This document shows, one piece after another, positions 1 through 12,580 of a stretch of DNA of 64,000 nt (its first letter is position 1; every line of letters begins with the position of its first letter). The translations under genes were made by a program, and so were the position numbers. Below the pieces are notes generated by a model that worked only from the letters and a program-made list of their open reading frames with translations, searched no databases and was not told the DNA's origin. The DNA is taken from the NCBI RefSeq assembly GCF_040581485.1, contig NC_090132.1:27229911-27293910 (forward strand), given 5' to 3'. This stretch comes from Linepithema humile. Its lineage: Eukaryota > Arthropoda > Insecta > Hymenoptera > Formicidae.

Positions 1-2229
1 CCCAATGACGCACGATAATAATGTTTTCACACTCACAGAGAAGGATGATACAAAAAAATATCGATTCCAGATCAATATTTTTGTGTCATCAATATGTAAA
101 TATTATTAGCGATGAAGCTTTATTAGCGTGAATTACTACCTTTTGAAACCTGCAAGAAATAAAATTCTTATTTTATCTTCACTTTTGATTATGATGATAA
201 TCGTAAATTCGCTTGCCTTTAACATGTCTGCGCTAAAGCAGAACTTCGCGTGTTTGCAATGCGCCGTAGCATTCGAGATATTGAAAAAGTTATAAGAAAA
301 GATACTGCAGGTGGTCGTTCAGCGCGGTGGGTAGTCGAAAAAAATAAACTGCTCAGGATATATATTTTGATTTATGAATCATTTTGTATCGCCACAGATC
401 AAGTATCTTTGATGCATAATTGAAAAGAGACGTCATGAATTTTCAGACGCTTCACAAACAACCGCGAGGAAGCCGAAGATTTGGCACAGTCATATATTTT
501 CCCGATCGGTAATTCGTCGGTGCCGCGCACTAAAATCAAGTCAGCATAAAATACGTCCTTATTTGCATTCGCATTATTTTATGAATTTTTATTTTCGACA
601 TCAGTTAAATGCAGCATCGATCGTCGGCGAAAAGAACGATAAAGAAAAGTCTACTGTATAATCTTTCGCTAAAGTAAAACTTTCGCATGACACATCGAGT
701 TGTCCGTTTGCTTGCGGGAACCCTCGTCGCTTTCTGATTGTAATCAATACCCAAATATCTGAGAATTTTATGTCGCAAATTGTAATCTTTGCGTGCAATT
801 TTTGCACGAAATTTAATTTGCGTTCATGTAAATTGAGGATGCAATTACGCTGTAAGTGATGGAAACTTTAAACCGTTATTGATGTAAAGAATAAACTTCA
901 TAATGCATTGCATGCGCATAACATCGGGCAAAGATCGAATTCGCGCAATTTTAAAAACGGCCGGAACTGATCATTATTAATTGTGTAATATCGTTTATCT
1001 GAGCTGCAAATATTCGACTCGTTTTCTCCCATGCGTGATAATTACCGAGACGGCACGATCATTGAACGATTGCCCGGGGCGAAGGCTGTACCCCATAATT
1101 ATAAGAAAAAGAAGCAAAAGTGCGTGGAAAAGTAATTGATGCCATCGTGGCAGATGCCGCTAATAGCCCTTTGGTGAAACGGATTCGTAAATGATCTCGA
1201 CATGTCGTCGATTTAACGGTACATATAAACCAAAACTCGTTTGTAAATTTCAAATAACAAATTGATTCAGTAGCTAATTGTATTTAGATACCTTTGTGAA
1301 TTAAATAGCTGACTTAAAGCTTCAAAAAACCTGGAATAAAATATTTATAAATTCTATCTTCTAGAAGTATTAAAATCTTGAAAAAGCGAAATAGCATATT
1401 ATAATGCAAAAAAACAAAGATTTTCTTATATAATAATAATTATATAAAAATGCATTAATTATTATATGTTTAGTAATAACTACAAATTTTTGAAAAAATG
1501 CATAGTTAGAAATTTATGTTTTGATTCATGAAAAAAACTTTTTAATTGATGAACCCACAGCTTATTGCGTGAATTTGCATGAAAATATATGAGACACGGA
1601 GATGAAGATATAACTCTTCGTGCCCTTTTGTATTTCGTCGTGAAAAAAAAATGGCGAGGGCAAGGGCCGCACAAATTCCGCTATACGCGATATCTCTTCC
1701 TACTGCGATTATTATAGCAGTGGACAGTAGTTGGCGCATACGGAGCGAGCACGGTTCTGGCGCAATCATAACGGTACCTCATCCACTCCTCGGGCTGAAC
1801 TGCGGGTAGAGCACGAGCGTGGCTTAGTGAGCGATAATGTACTGTTCGAATATCTCGAGCGAATCGATTGCACGGACTGCTAGATGCAATGCACGCGCTA
1901 ATAAAATACTTTTATTGCGTGTATATGCATTTCAACGTTTTTCACAAATTTTGTCCAGGAAGGATTTTTTCTTAAAACAAAGTAGAAATTGGTTGAAAAT
2001 TTTGCCGTTAAAGAATGTGAGAGATTTTCGTAAATTAGATTTTAATTGTGCAAATAATAAAATTTGTTATTAGCGTGAGAAATTTAATTTTTGAATCGAC
2101 TTTCATTAAATGGAATTTTAATTTTACGGCAATTTGAAAGAATGATTGAAATATATCTTTGGTGTATTTCATCAGCGTGCCAGTTTGTCGTCCGATTGAA
2201 AGTAAATCAGGCTCGGCAATATATCTCAA
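1..2229. other. Intergenic, AT-rich, no gene seen
   Basis: AT-rich sequence with scattered CpG and short chance frames only. A slightly GC-richer patch lies at about 1640-1860. No RNA gene or repeat was recognised. Confidence 0.6.
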
Positions 2230-2940
2230 TCACGCCCTTAATTATCCGTCGCGTAGGCTTGCTCGTCATAATTAATCGCGCGCATTCTTTTTCGCGCGCG
2301 AGCTTAATAATCGTTACCGCGCCGGTAATCGGGCGCGTCGCGAATCGCAATGAGGCGCTGTTAATGTAAACCCGCCTCGGTTCGACCGCAATTACTGCGT
2401 TTCACGCCCATCGCGTTGGATAGGAGCCCGCCGGCGGGATCGCGCGAAGCGGCGAAAATTAAGAGAAGACTTATTGCGCTTTGCGAAACGCGCAACGCGC
2501 GGGTCATCGGTCGGACGTCGGGACTTCGCGATCGGCTCCGTTTTCGTTGCGGCAATACTACAATGTATAGAGGCGTGTACGCGCGAGCGAAAACGAGCTG
2601 AGCTGCTCCTCGAAACTCTTTCGAAATTGAAGCGCGCTTCAAGACTACGTATGTGCTACGCCGCGAATATGCGTCCGTCTGGTAATTCAATAACGCCGTC
2701 GTAATGGACGTGTAATTTAAGAAAGACGTTGGCACACATAGGTTTTTGCAGCGCGCCGACGACTTTTAAACACAATCATCGCCCGTCCTCGCTTCCCGCC
2801 CGTGATGGCCTTCGCGCGTCGAAAATATCATCGGAAATTTCGGCGAGGCGTTTGCTCGCACATATCTCGCCGCGCGCGGCAATATCACAATCGCAGTATC
2901 GCGAGAGATATCGACAAATAAATAATATCGACGTATAAAT
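2230..2940. other. CpG-rich intergenic island
   Basis: A block with strikingly many CpG dinucleotides (CGCGCGAG, GCGCGTCGCG and similar strings). Frames on both strands are short, overlapping and Arg/Ser/Ala-rich, as expected for CpG-rich noncoding DNA. Possible unmethylated regulatory island. Confidence 0.4.
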
Positions 2941-5900
2941 TATTTCGCTCCAAAATTATACGCTGCGTGCAGTTGCGCAATCAAAGTGGAAATCACGATA
3001 CAGTCAGTCTCTGACGGCTTACTCTCGGAAGATTCTTTCTCCTGCTGTAACTAGCAATAGTAATGCAATTACATGAAATTATTTAACACCGTAATACGTT
3101 TAATATATTTATCTAATAATCAATTCTAAAAATTTTAGTGTTTTGAAACGTAACACGTTTTTTCCTTCTGATATTTACAATTTTATATTTCGAAATTATA
3201 AAAATTACACATTTTGCAAATAAGAAAAAGAAATACTACGGAAAAATTGGAAATCCAGCGTTGCAATACGATTACTCCTCCCTTATTATATATATCCTTC
3301 TGCCCGATATCCAGCTGCGGCGCGTTATACCGTTCGACGACGAACCGAATTATACGAAACTGGTTTCGCGGGAGCAGGCCGTATAAATAATCCCGGCCGG
3401 TCGCCGGGCTCACTCGCGGCTCCTTTCCTCTTTGTTGCGGTTTAATTAGCCTTTCCGACTGGGGTACCGCAGGAAAGTGCAAGTATCCGCGCTGCCGGCC
3501 GATGACGTTGGGGAAGGCCACGGCTGGTTGCAGCTGCAGTTGCTTCGCTTCGCTCCGAAAAGGATAAGACTCCTTGCTACGCGGCGTAAAACTCGCGGTC
3601 AATTTATTCCTCATTTAGCGTGATATTTTTTCTTCTCAGAGTGAAAGATATTTTCACTCAATTTCTATATCTATATTGTATTGAATTTAAATTATGCAGA
3701 TATTTTGCATTAATGCTCCATCTGATAAAGCAAATAAATTGCTGTGATTTCAGTTTCAAATTCGTGATCAAAGATTCATTCCGCGAATTAAGGTCATTGC
3801 GTAAAAAAAAAAAAAAATGTAAATTGATGAAAGATTGTAACACGAATTTCTGCCAACGTGCCAGAACAATTCGTTTCTGCTGATATCGCGTTATTTTCGT
3901 GCACATCTTATCGTCGACGACTCAATCAATTTGGCGAATGCACGAAAGCTCGGTTCTTTATGCCAGCATGCCATGTAAAAATCAAGATATTTCTTGTACG
4001 AGCTACAGGCACGGAAAAAGCCGATTGCAGTCGTGCCGCGTCCTCGTCGAAAGATCGATATTCACGTGGCGTGGCCGTCGAAGCTGCAATATAATTATCA
4101 ATCGATATGACGCAATGTATCGCTGCAACGTGTCTCCCGTTTTTTTTTCTTCTTCCTCTCGTTTTCTGACCGCACTTTAGCGTAGAAGAGAGCGTATTCG
4201 TATTCACGGTTGAATGGCCGCGGGTGAAAATTACTCCCATATAATATGCAATTATTTCAGGAAAATGCCAATTGGTTAGTCGTGCATCAGATACCGCGCC
4301 GATCTCCACGGAACATTCGCGGCAAATACACGTTCCTAGCGCGTCGCCAAAGAGAATAAAAAACAAGAGCAGAGGAAAAAGGGAGGCTTTCGTACCTAAT
4401 TACGTTGGGTTTACTGGCAAGTGGGTAATCGTACGATTTGCACGACTAATTATACTACATAAAATAGGACAATACCTGTGCGCCCGTCGATGCTCCTGTT
4501 CCATTTTGCGTTAAAATGTGAATGTGATACATTACTTTATCAAAATATCCATTTTTTATTACGGTAATTAAAGATACAAGAAAATTGTAATCCTTTTTTC
4601 ATTAACTATCACTAAGATAAAGCTTTCACAACAAAATATAAGCAATTATAACAATTTATGCTTTATTTAAAAATGCTGGCAAATAAATGAAATTGACAGA
4701 TATATTAAATTAAAAATGCATACTTCAGAAAAGTATAGAAAGCATACAATAATTGATTTGTGGCGATTATTAAAATTAGTAAATTAATTAGTTTAAATTT
4801 TAATTAAAAATACACATCTTTGTTAAATTTCATTTTCAGTTGGCGTTACTGGAATAAAATATTGAAACAAAAATTAATTTGCAAGGCAGTATTTAGTGTA
4901 ATGAAATTTCGATACGATTGGCAACAAACATGTACATGTTTACTTTTATAAGCATTTCTTTTGGCAGTCGACTCGCCATATTTTAAGAGCAATTTGCGAG
5001 TGGCTATTTTCGCACTCATGCAATTAAGTCACGCAGGATCACTCGTATTCTTCATCGTGAAGCAGTCAGCAATTAATTACGCTTTTCGCCGCGTTGTGCA
5101 CCACCCCTGGTACTCATAAATTCTCGGTGTTTTTTTACGAGAAGAACGTTACATCTCGGCGTAATAAAATCACCCAAGCTCGAATAATGCGCCGTGTCGA
5201 GTTTCTTCCTTGTTTTCTCCTTTTTGACAATTCGCGAGGCACCGAAAACGTCCAGCCTCGTCGAATCAGCGGGGATTCGTCTCAAGAATTTACGTAACTG
5301 TGAAAAACAAGCACGACGAACAGCGGTAGGCGGTAGCAGAAACGATCCGGCATTCGTAACGCATTTTGCATTTGCGACAAAAAAAAAACGCTGCATCTCG
5401 GTCCATCGTTAATTAATTACGACAGACCGCAAATGAATAGAGAGAGAGAGAGAACAATAGGCGATATAATTTCTCGTTTGACGTTATAGCAGCATATGTG
5501 CCAAAAGAAATTGATCGCGTCAATAAAATTTCGTTTTCATTATGTAATCCGCTTTTTCACACACGCGAGATTGTGCCGCATCATCCGTTCCTTATTAATT
5601 ATGTCATGTTTTTCGTTGAGAAAGTTTAAAAACCGTCAACGAAAAAGTTAGCATGATTTTAAGAAATTAATATTCGCTGAATTAAGATTTACTCGCTTGG
5701 AATGTAAAAGTGCCGTTTTTTCGCAAAAACGCGAAATCCGAAGACGCGCTGCAATTAATTGCGATTCGAATTACTCGACAGCGGGAATGAAGATCGCACG
5801 ATCAGTACTTAATCGCGAGTCTTTACGGCACGGCGCTGGTAAACAGCTTACATAAATTTTCGTCAGGAGATTCGTATTTATTTTGCAGTGTACACTTGCG

Positions 5901-6259
5901 GTACACACGCTCGGACTCTGCGGTTTCAGCGGCGTGCGCTGCAGCTGCACCTGACACGGCCAGGACTTTGACGAGGAAGAAGTTCTGCCGTTCGCAAATG
6001 CTAGTGCAACGGAAGTGTAAGATACTATTAATCTGATTGGCCCCGATTGCTTATAATTCATAAGATAATCAGACGGTGTCCATCGCTACCTACAGAGTGC
6101 ATCCTGTATAACGGATTAACACGTTGATTGACGGATAGATGGAATAAATCTTATTTTTCTTATCTGTTTTTGCTGTACATTTTTAATGAGAGAAACTATC
6201 AAGTACTATTTTCTGTATTAAATTTAAAATAATTTCTTCAGCGTTCTAATATTCTTTAT
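2941..6259. other. Intergenic, mixed AT-rich DNA and GC-richer islands
   Basis: GC-richer patches lie at about 3290-3610, 3850-4440, 5060-5400 and 5740-6060. The longest frames (minus strand at 3183-3614 and 3926-4366, just over 140 codons each) show no domain, no splice context and skewed composition, so I do not call genes. The DNA between them is AT-rich. Confidence 0.5.
5439..5453. repeat. (AG)n microsatellite
   Basis: Short AG repeat in intergenic DNA. Confidence 0.8.
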
Positions 6260-6960
6260 TTATTAAGAATAATTTTGTTAGAAGATGATTCTGCGGATGC
6301 TTCAGGAATTGCTGGAAAATATTTGCATATACCTTCGGAAATCGCGAAGCGCTCTATGCGCTTCGCACAGTTCATCGGCGGCGCGCAGTGTGTTGCACTC
6401 GCGCCGCAGCGGCGTATGTTTCGTGTGCGTGCACCTTGGGTGCCGTGTCCTCTCTCTCTCTCTCCCCCTTTTCCGTTCTTCCACTGCATCTCACTCTGTC
6501 TTTTTCTCCCGTCGTTCCGGCCAGATCTATCCTATCCTCTCTGTCGAGCCGCGCTCCCGGTGAAAGTGAGCGCATTCCATGGCCACTGCGACCACGCCCG
6601 ACCAACACATTCTCGCGCCGAGATCTGCGAGAGCGTTGCAGGACCGCTCGTCGGAGGAGAGTGTCGGTGTGGCTCCTCGGTTGCGCTGGTGATAGTCGCA
6701 ACGAGGAGTCGTCCGTATTCTCGCCGTCGCTCGGCCGGTCCGCGCGCACCGGATCGAGATCCAGTAAGAGAACCGGGCCTCTTTCCTATTCGCGCTACGA
6801 CCACCTAAGTGACATGTATTTAGCGTACCTCATCGCGCGTGTCCGTCCGTCCCTTTCTCTCATATTTCGCACCGTCGTCGCCGCCGAAGTCGGCACCGCC
6901 TTCTTCGCTCGCGCATTAACGAGCGAGGGTGGATTGGCGCGGTGAAAAATGAACGCGTTC
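6260..6960. promoter_or_regulatory. GC-rich promoter-like block with CT-repeat tract
   Basis: A sharp rise in GC and CpG content after AT-rich DNA, with a (CT)n tract at about 6450-6466 and long open but overlapping frames on both strands. It resembles the block around the ham first exon. Donor-like strings exist on the plus strand (GTGAGC at about 6565, GTAAGA at about 6763), so it could be a noncoding first exon of an unseen gene. No coding sequence is recognised. Confidence 0.35.
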
Positions 6961-9900
6961 TACCTGAATCGTTACGATTACGCAATCAACGAATAACGTT
7001 GGCACAGCATTCGCACAAAGTGTTGGGTGGATGCTGCCTTCTTGTTTTGAATGAAAGGGAAATCATAAGGCTTAAAAATAAAATAGCAAAAGTTTGCTGC
7101 GCGATATTGACAAATACTAGCTTTATTATCAAGCAACGTATTTACATATACATTAATATAAAAATCGACGTACCTTCTCGACTAGTAAATTTTTGCCTGT
7201 GTTGATGAGAAAATAAAAAAATTGATAAGAATATTACAATACAAGAGAATCATTTATTTAAGAAAATATGTCTCTAAATATTACTGATTAATGTTCTGCG
7301 AAGTCAAATATCGCAGATCTAGAATTACTTTATCGGGACGCGTCGATTTTTTTATTAAATGGTATATATATATATAAATTTATATACATTTTTTTCTATA
7401 ATATAATTCTTTTAAGAATAATTTGTTCACTTGTTAAACCGTTCTACACTTTTAGACCAACTTTGTGTTTCTATCTACGTTTCGCATTCTGCGATTATCG
7501 TTATAGTCGAAATCTAAGATGTAAGCAAAGATGTATTAGATTACACCACTCTCGTAATATATGGCATGCTCAGGGATGGACGCATTCGACCGGAATATTA
7601 AATGCTCGAACTCGGAAAAGATTTATTATATTTTATTTCGCATTGTCGGCTCGTCCGTTAGAGATCAGGACAGGTTTTCTACTGCATGACCACCTGGGCG
7701 ATAGCACGTTTCGCTTATTCGTCTATGCCTCCCATATCTCCTTCTACCTCTGCATTTTATGAGCAAGCTTGGATTAACTCGGAGAAATAGATGCATTTTA
7801 TTACTGTTCTTATGCAACTATGAAATGACCGATCTTGCGTCAAATGAAATACTTTTATCATTTTTATTATGTCAATCATGAATTTTTACGTTGTTTTTTT
7901 CTTAATAGACATGAAATAAAATTAAAGGTACAAGAATAAAATATTCTAGCCGTAGGCTTTTCTTTTCTACATTCTTTTACATTTTTGCTTGATTGAATAA
8001 TTGCTTCACTAAAATAGTCATTTCTTTCATCAAAATAGTGTTTTTGTTATTTCCTCTCACTTTTTACTATTCTTATGCATTTTATTTATTAATAGACGGC
8101 AAGTTTATGTACCTTTTATGATTACATCATGGCAAGCATTTCGCTTATAGACCTACCGAGTGTCTATACATATAAATGATGCGAGAAGATTATTTTTATT
8201 AATCGTGCTCGATTTATTGTGCTCGCTTTACGATCGCGCATATTATTATACCGGATGAGTAGAAACACTCGCCGTTATCGATGCCCTCTACACGCACACA
8301 CACACACACGCATGTGCATAAGTGTATCGAAAATTTATATTAAATGGATATAGTACGTTATTGCTTCTTTTATAGTCGCTTGTGTAATTACATAGCTCTG
8401 TTATAATTAGAAAGTAACATTTTACGCTCTGCTATGCTCGTTAAGAGCATCTGACTCGTGATCGGAACAAGGCATGAGCATGCATTAATTGCTATTTCAC
8501 TCATGAATTATTATTTTGACACCTTGTATACTGCAGGAGACGCCATAAAAGAGAAGATGAAATGCGTAATGCATAATCGATAAGGGCGTATCTCAATGAC
8601 AATCTAGTTATTCAATACATTGAATTGCATAAAAAATTAATTGTAATTTTATTCATCATATAGTCGATTTTTTTAGATGTAATATTGGATGTAGATTTAA
8701 CAATTTTTGTACATCAAACTCAAGTACATTCTTAATTTTGTCATACAAAAATTAGAAACAATAAGAAAATAACATTTTGCATTAATTATTGCATTTTTTT
8801 AAATTTATTAATTTCAACAACAATGTTGATCTCATTAAAATTATTATTTCATTAAGAACCTTAAGCCTTTTATGATTATCCTTTTTATTTTTATTATTCA
8901 TGTTTTTATATTAAATATCAATATCGAGTGAACAGTTCTTATCATCGAAATAATAGCAAAAAAATCAAATGGCCATTGTTTATCGCGCTCGTTGTAACGG
9001 ACACGCATGCAGGATTCTTGTGTTCCTCGAAGAACCGTAAGCATTGGGCCGATTGCTTAGAAGACCAGATGCATAAGTACGCGATAGACTCACGAACGCA
9101 AACCGCATTCGGGATTTTTATCGAAAATATAACGGTAGCACGTGTGAAGAAGTGTCTCAGACAGTAATGTGAATTAACTCTGATAGTTATTGGAAGTATG
9201 AGATGGTGATAATTTTCAATGTCTAATCCGTGAAATTCAGGAGTCATAAAAAACTTGACTAGGCATAATAAGTACCGTTTACCTTTGTCAGAAAGAAAAT
9301 ACATACGAACAGCGGTAAAGCACTTTTTTAAAATTTTTACAATAATTATTTACGATAAATTTGCAATGTTGTGTTACACAACTTGTGTGTTATACCCTCA
9401 TCAGCACAAAATTCGATCCATATGCTTAAATTTATTTTATCTAATTAGGAGATATTTTTTTAGCGTAATTTTTTTGCAAAATTAATCATGATCATGGATA
9501 TTAAACAATGTTAAAGTAGTTTATTTCTGTTCACATGATAACCAAGCAGATTCGACTATATATGTTCCTTAAAGAAATAATTGTGCTAAAAATGGATCGA
9601 ATTTTATGTCGGTGATTTATAAATCGAATTTTATATCGGTATATTTTGAATGTACAGCTGTCATAGAGTGTGTGGTGGTATTTCTTTGCAAAAATCACCG
9701 AGTTTCTAGATACGGTAAGTGAATGTATGCATATTATATACATAAATACATATGTACATACACAATAAAATTAATGCAGATGAATTAATCATTAAGGCAG
9801 TCAATAAAATAGTTATTCTTATGTATAGTAATATAAATAAATTTGAGTAAAGTAAGAAAAAAAATCCATTAAAAATATAACTAATAATGTTAATTCCTTT

Positions 9901-9972
9901 CTCTACTTTTTGAAGGTATTTATGGTGTTGAGAAAGAAATAATATCAACTTTATTTTCTTCACATTTATCAC
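6961..9972. other. Intergenic, AT-rich, no gene seen
   Basis: Mostly AT-rich. Slightly GC-richer patches lie at 7460-7740 and 8930-9170. A short direct duplication of an ATCGAATTTTAT-TCGGT string lies at about 9595-9640. No convincing gene. Confidence 0.6.
8290..8310. repeat. (CA)n microsatellite
   Basis: CA repeat with one interruption (CACG) in intergenic DNA. Confidence 0.85.
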
Positions 9973-10177
9973 CATACAGTAACAGTCCTTATTTCGTGGG
10001 GCTTCTTGAATTTGCTGCCTGGTGAACAAGGTATCATAATAGCTTTTTTGAATTCTGCGGTTCACATTATTATGTACAGTTATTATTTCATCGCCACGCT
10101 TGGCTCCAAATACAAAAAGTACCTTTGGTGGAAGAAATATATGACCTGTATTCAGCTGGTAATTATCAAGCATTATA
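9973..10177 (-). repeat. Exon-like 201-nt module, inverted copy A
   Basis: On the minus strand an open frame of 67 codons begins ATG at 10173 (MLDNYQLNTGHIFLPP, then AKRGDEIITVHNNVN, ending KDCYCM). It is preceded by TTTTGGCAG, an acceptor-like string, and is followed at 9972 by GTGATA, a weak donor. A copy about 92% identical lies inverted at 10841-11044. Homology starts at the ATG and fades at the GT. I do not recognise the peptide. The frame happens to run on beyond the homology. It may be an exon of an unknown gene or a repeat family member. Confidence 0.6.
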
Positions 10178-10840
10178 CTGCCAAAATAATTTATACAGAT
10201 TATTAAAATTTTATTTCTTTCAATTGATATTGAATTAATTCTCGTCAATCTTTTTCAATACGCGATTGCATTTCTATAACTTAATAATCGAATTTAATGT
10301 CGACATTACTTTTAAACGTTTTATTTTATTATTCTCAATTATTCTTTTTAATTAGTGTGCTTAATATATTTTTATAATATTTGTTTATTTAATAAGAAAA
10401 GATTGGAAGAAATGACAATTATACATAGATTTATTATAATATAATGATTCAGATGTAATAATTAAAATTTTTTATCAAATTTTAGTCGCACTTTGGAATG
10501 CTATGTTTCTATCTAATAGCAACGTTGGTTCTGGACTGCCGAATGACAAAGGCTCTAACTTATTTCTTCCTAATAGTCTTTTTCATATTTATCTACCTGT
10601 TCAGCGATTTCTTTTAAAAGGTTTATAAGACAAAAACGGCTTAATTTCGCAAAAATTTAATGAATACAAATAAATTCAATTGAGTTAACGTATGATTGAA
10701 TTTTTAAATAAGCGAATTTTAAATAAGTAATTTTTAACAATTTTAAATAAATAAAAAAAAAAGAATTAACAAAAGGAACTAACGGAACGAAAGGAACTAA
10801 CAAAAGGATGCACACTAATAAAAGAAATTAACAAAAGGAG
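10178..10840. other. Spacer between the inverted exon-like modules
   Basis: About 660 bp of very AT-rich sequence without a frame of note. Its right end is made of imperfect copies of an AAAGGAACTAACAAAAGGA-like unit (10760-10838). Confidence 0.6.
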
Positions 10841-11044
10841 ATTATGCTTGATAATTACCAGCTGAATACAGGTCATATATTTCTTCTACCAAAGGTACTT
10901 TTTGTATTTGGAGCCAAGCGCGGCGATGAAATAATAACTGTACATAATAATGTGAACGACGAAATCCAAAAAAGCTATTATGGCACCTTGTTCACTAGGC
11001 AGCAAGTTCAAGGAACCCCACGATATAAGGACTGTTATTGTGTG
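10841..11044 (+). repeat. Exon-like 201-nt module, inverted copy B
   Basis: The plus-strand partner of copy A starts with ATG at 10844 just after an AG and is followed by GTGAAA at 11045. By eye 16 of 201 bases differ, mostly in the 3' half; only about four changes are silent, so there is no clear sign of purifying selection. The frame stays open and ends in TAA at 11099-11101 after a non-homologous tail (KTQQEDCSLQQQFFNCN). Just upstream are imperfect repeats of AAAGGAACTAAC type (10760-10838). Spacing between the copies is about 660 bp. Confidence 0.6.
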
Positions 11045-12580
11045 GTGAAAACACAACAAGAAGATTGCAGTTTGCAGCAGCAGTTTTTTAATTGTAATTA
11101 ATTTTTACGATAAAAATAAAATAACGTAAGAAATCTGTATATAGAAATATCTACAAAATAAACGATATATTTTTATGCTTTATACTTTAAAACATGTGTT
11201 TATTTGAACTCCTATTTCATTATTGTATTGTATTGTATTTCAAATATTATCGCCGAATTTGTTCTAAAAATTATCTCATATTACACAGTTCTAAAAAAAA
11301 TAACATTTTTTGAACACATGAATGTTATAGGTATCTCTTTTCATAGTTTTTTTTTAATACAATGCCGCTTTTAATGATGCTCCATCACGTCACAATTTTG
11401 AGAAATTCAAGATTAAAATTATAAAAATGAGCTATTTTAACTTTACCATACTACAATATAGTATGTAACGTGTTAAAAAATTTCTTTTTTTTAAATAAAG
11501 TATATTACTAAAATTTTTAACTCTCAGAAGGAACTTTTTGTGTACATTACGATTAACAAGATTTTGACAAGATTTTAACTATTATGTTTGTTACACCGCA
11601 GATAGATTTTAATTGATGGTTTATTGAGACTCTTTGGGTATATAATTTTCTTACATTTAGTTTTATATTTATCTGACCTAAATTTAGATTCTAATTTTAC
11701 TTTATCTTATCCTACTTGGAGAATGCCAATGCGTGTCCAGTTAAATTTGATCATGCGTGTTCACACTCATCCCACTTGACACTATACATACATGTACATA
11801 CGCTCCTCCGATTTTTGTTTCTTATTACATGTTAATTCATCAGCGCTGTGCCAATTTGTTATATTTGTCCTCTCTCTTTCTCTTTCCTTTTTCTTCTCTT
11901 CTCTCTCCATCCTTCTCACTCTCTATTAAATCTATTGTACTATTTAATATTTATGAGACACGCCGTGTACGTAATGTACGCAGCAATATTTGAAAATTAT
12001 TTTTTTTACAGATTTGAATAGAAATACCTCTTATTAAAAAAGATTATTTTATCGCTGCTCGATGATAAAATACACACCACCGTTGGCTACAAGTTTGAGA
12101 ATGAAGCTTGAACTTGAATTTCGACAAAAGACTCACAAGTACAATTTTGACTTGCAAGTAACCAAATCTCGCATCTGAAAATTAGATGTATATTAACGAG
12201 TAGCATTAACGAAATAATTTACATGTTAATCTATAATTATTGGCTTCTTTAACCATAATAAGTACCATTGCGAGTGAAATCTTCACGCATAATAAAAAAT
12301 AATGGAAAAAGAAAAATAAAAACAGAAAATAGTGAAAGTTGCTCTCATTGTGTAAAGATTTTTAAACAATATTATGTTATAGATCGCAGATAATTATGTT
12401 ATATATTATAATTATTTTTAATTTATAACTGTAAAACATTAGGCGATTTGTAGTTACGTTGATTAAATGACAAAATTTTCCCAACGCAATTTTTCGAAGC
12501 AAGCAATTTTTGCGAATTCTATAACCGTTTGCTTCCAGAAGAAAACTCTCTGATCTTATAAATGATCGAAAATGAAATAT
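11045..12580. other. Intergenic, AT-rich, no gene seen
   Basis: AT-rich DNA with a short TATTG repeat near 11220-11240 and a CT-rich tract at about 11868-11930. Nothing gene-like. Confidence 0.6.

Noticed and set aside
2370..2400. GGTTCGACCGC string resembling a tRNA B box
   Set aside because: No matching A box or cloverleaf could be drawn around it.
6275..6945. Overlapping open frames of up to 185 codons on both strands
   Set aside because: Several frames are open at once and are rich in Arg, Ser and Leu from CT repeats and CpG. None has a domain.
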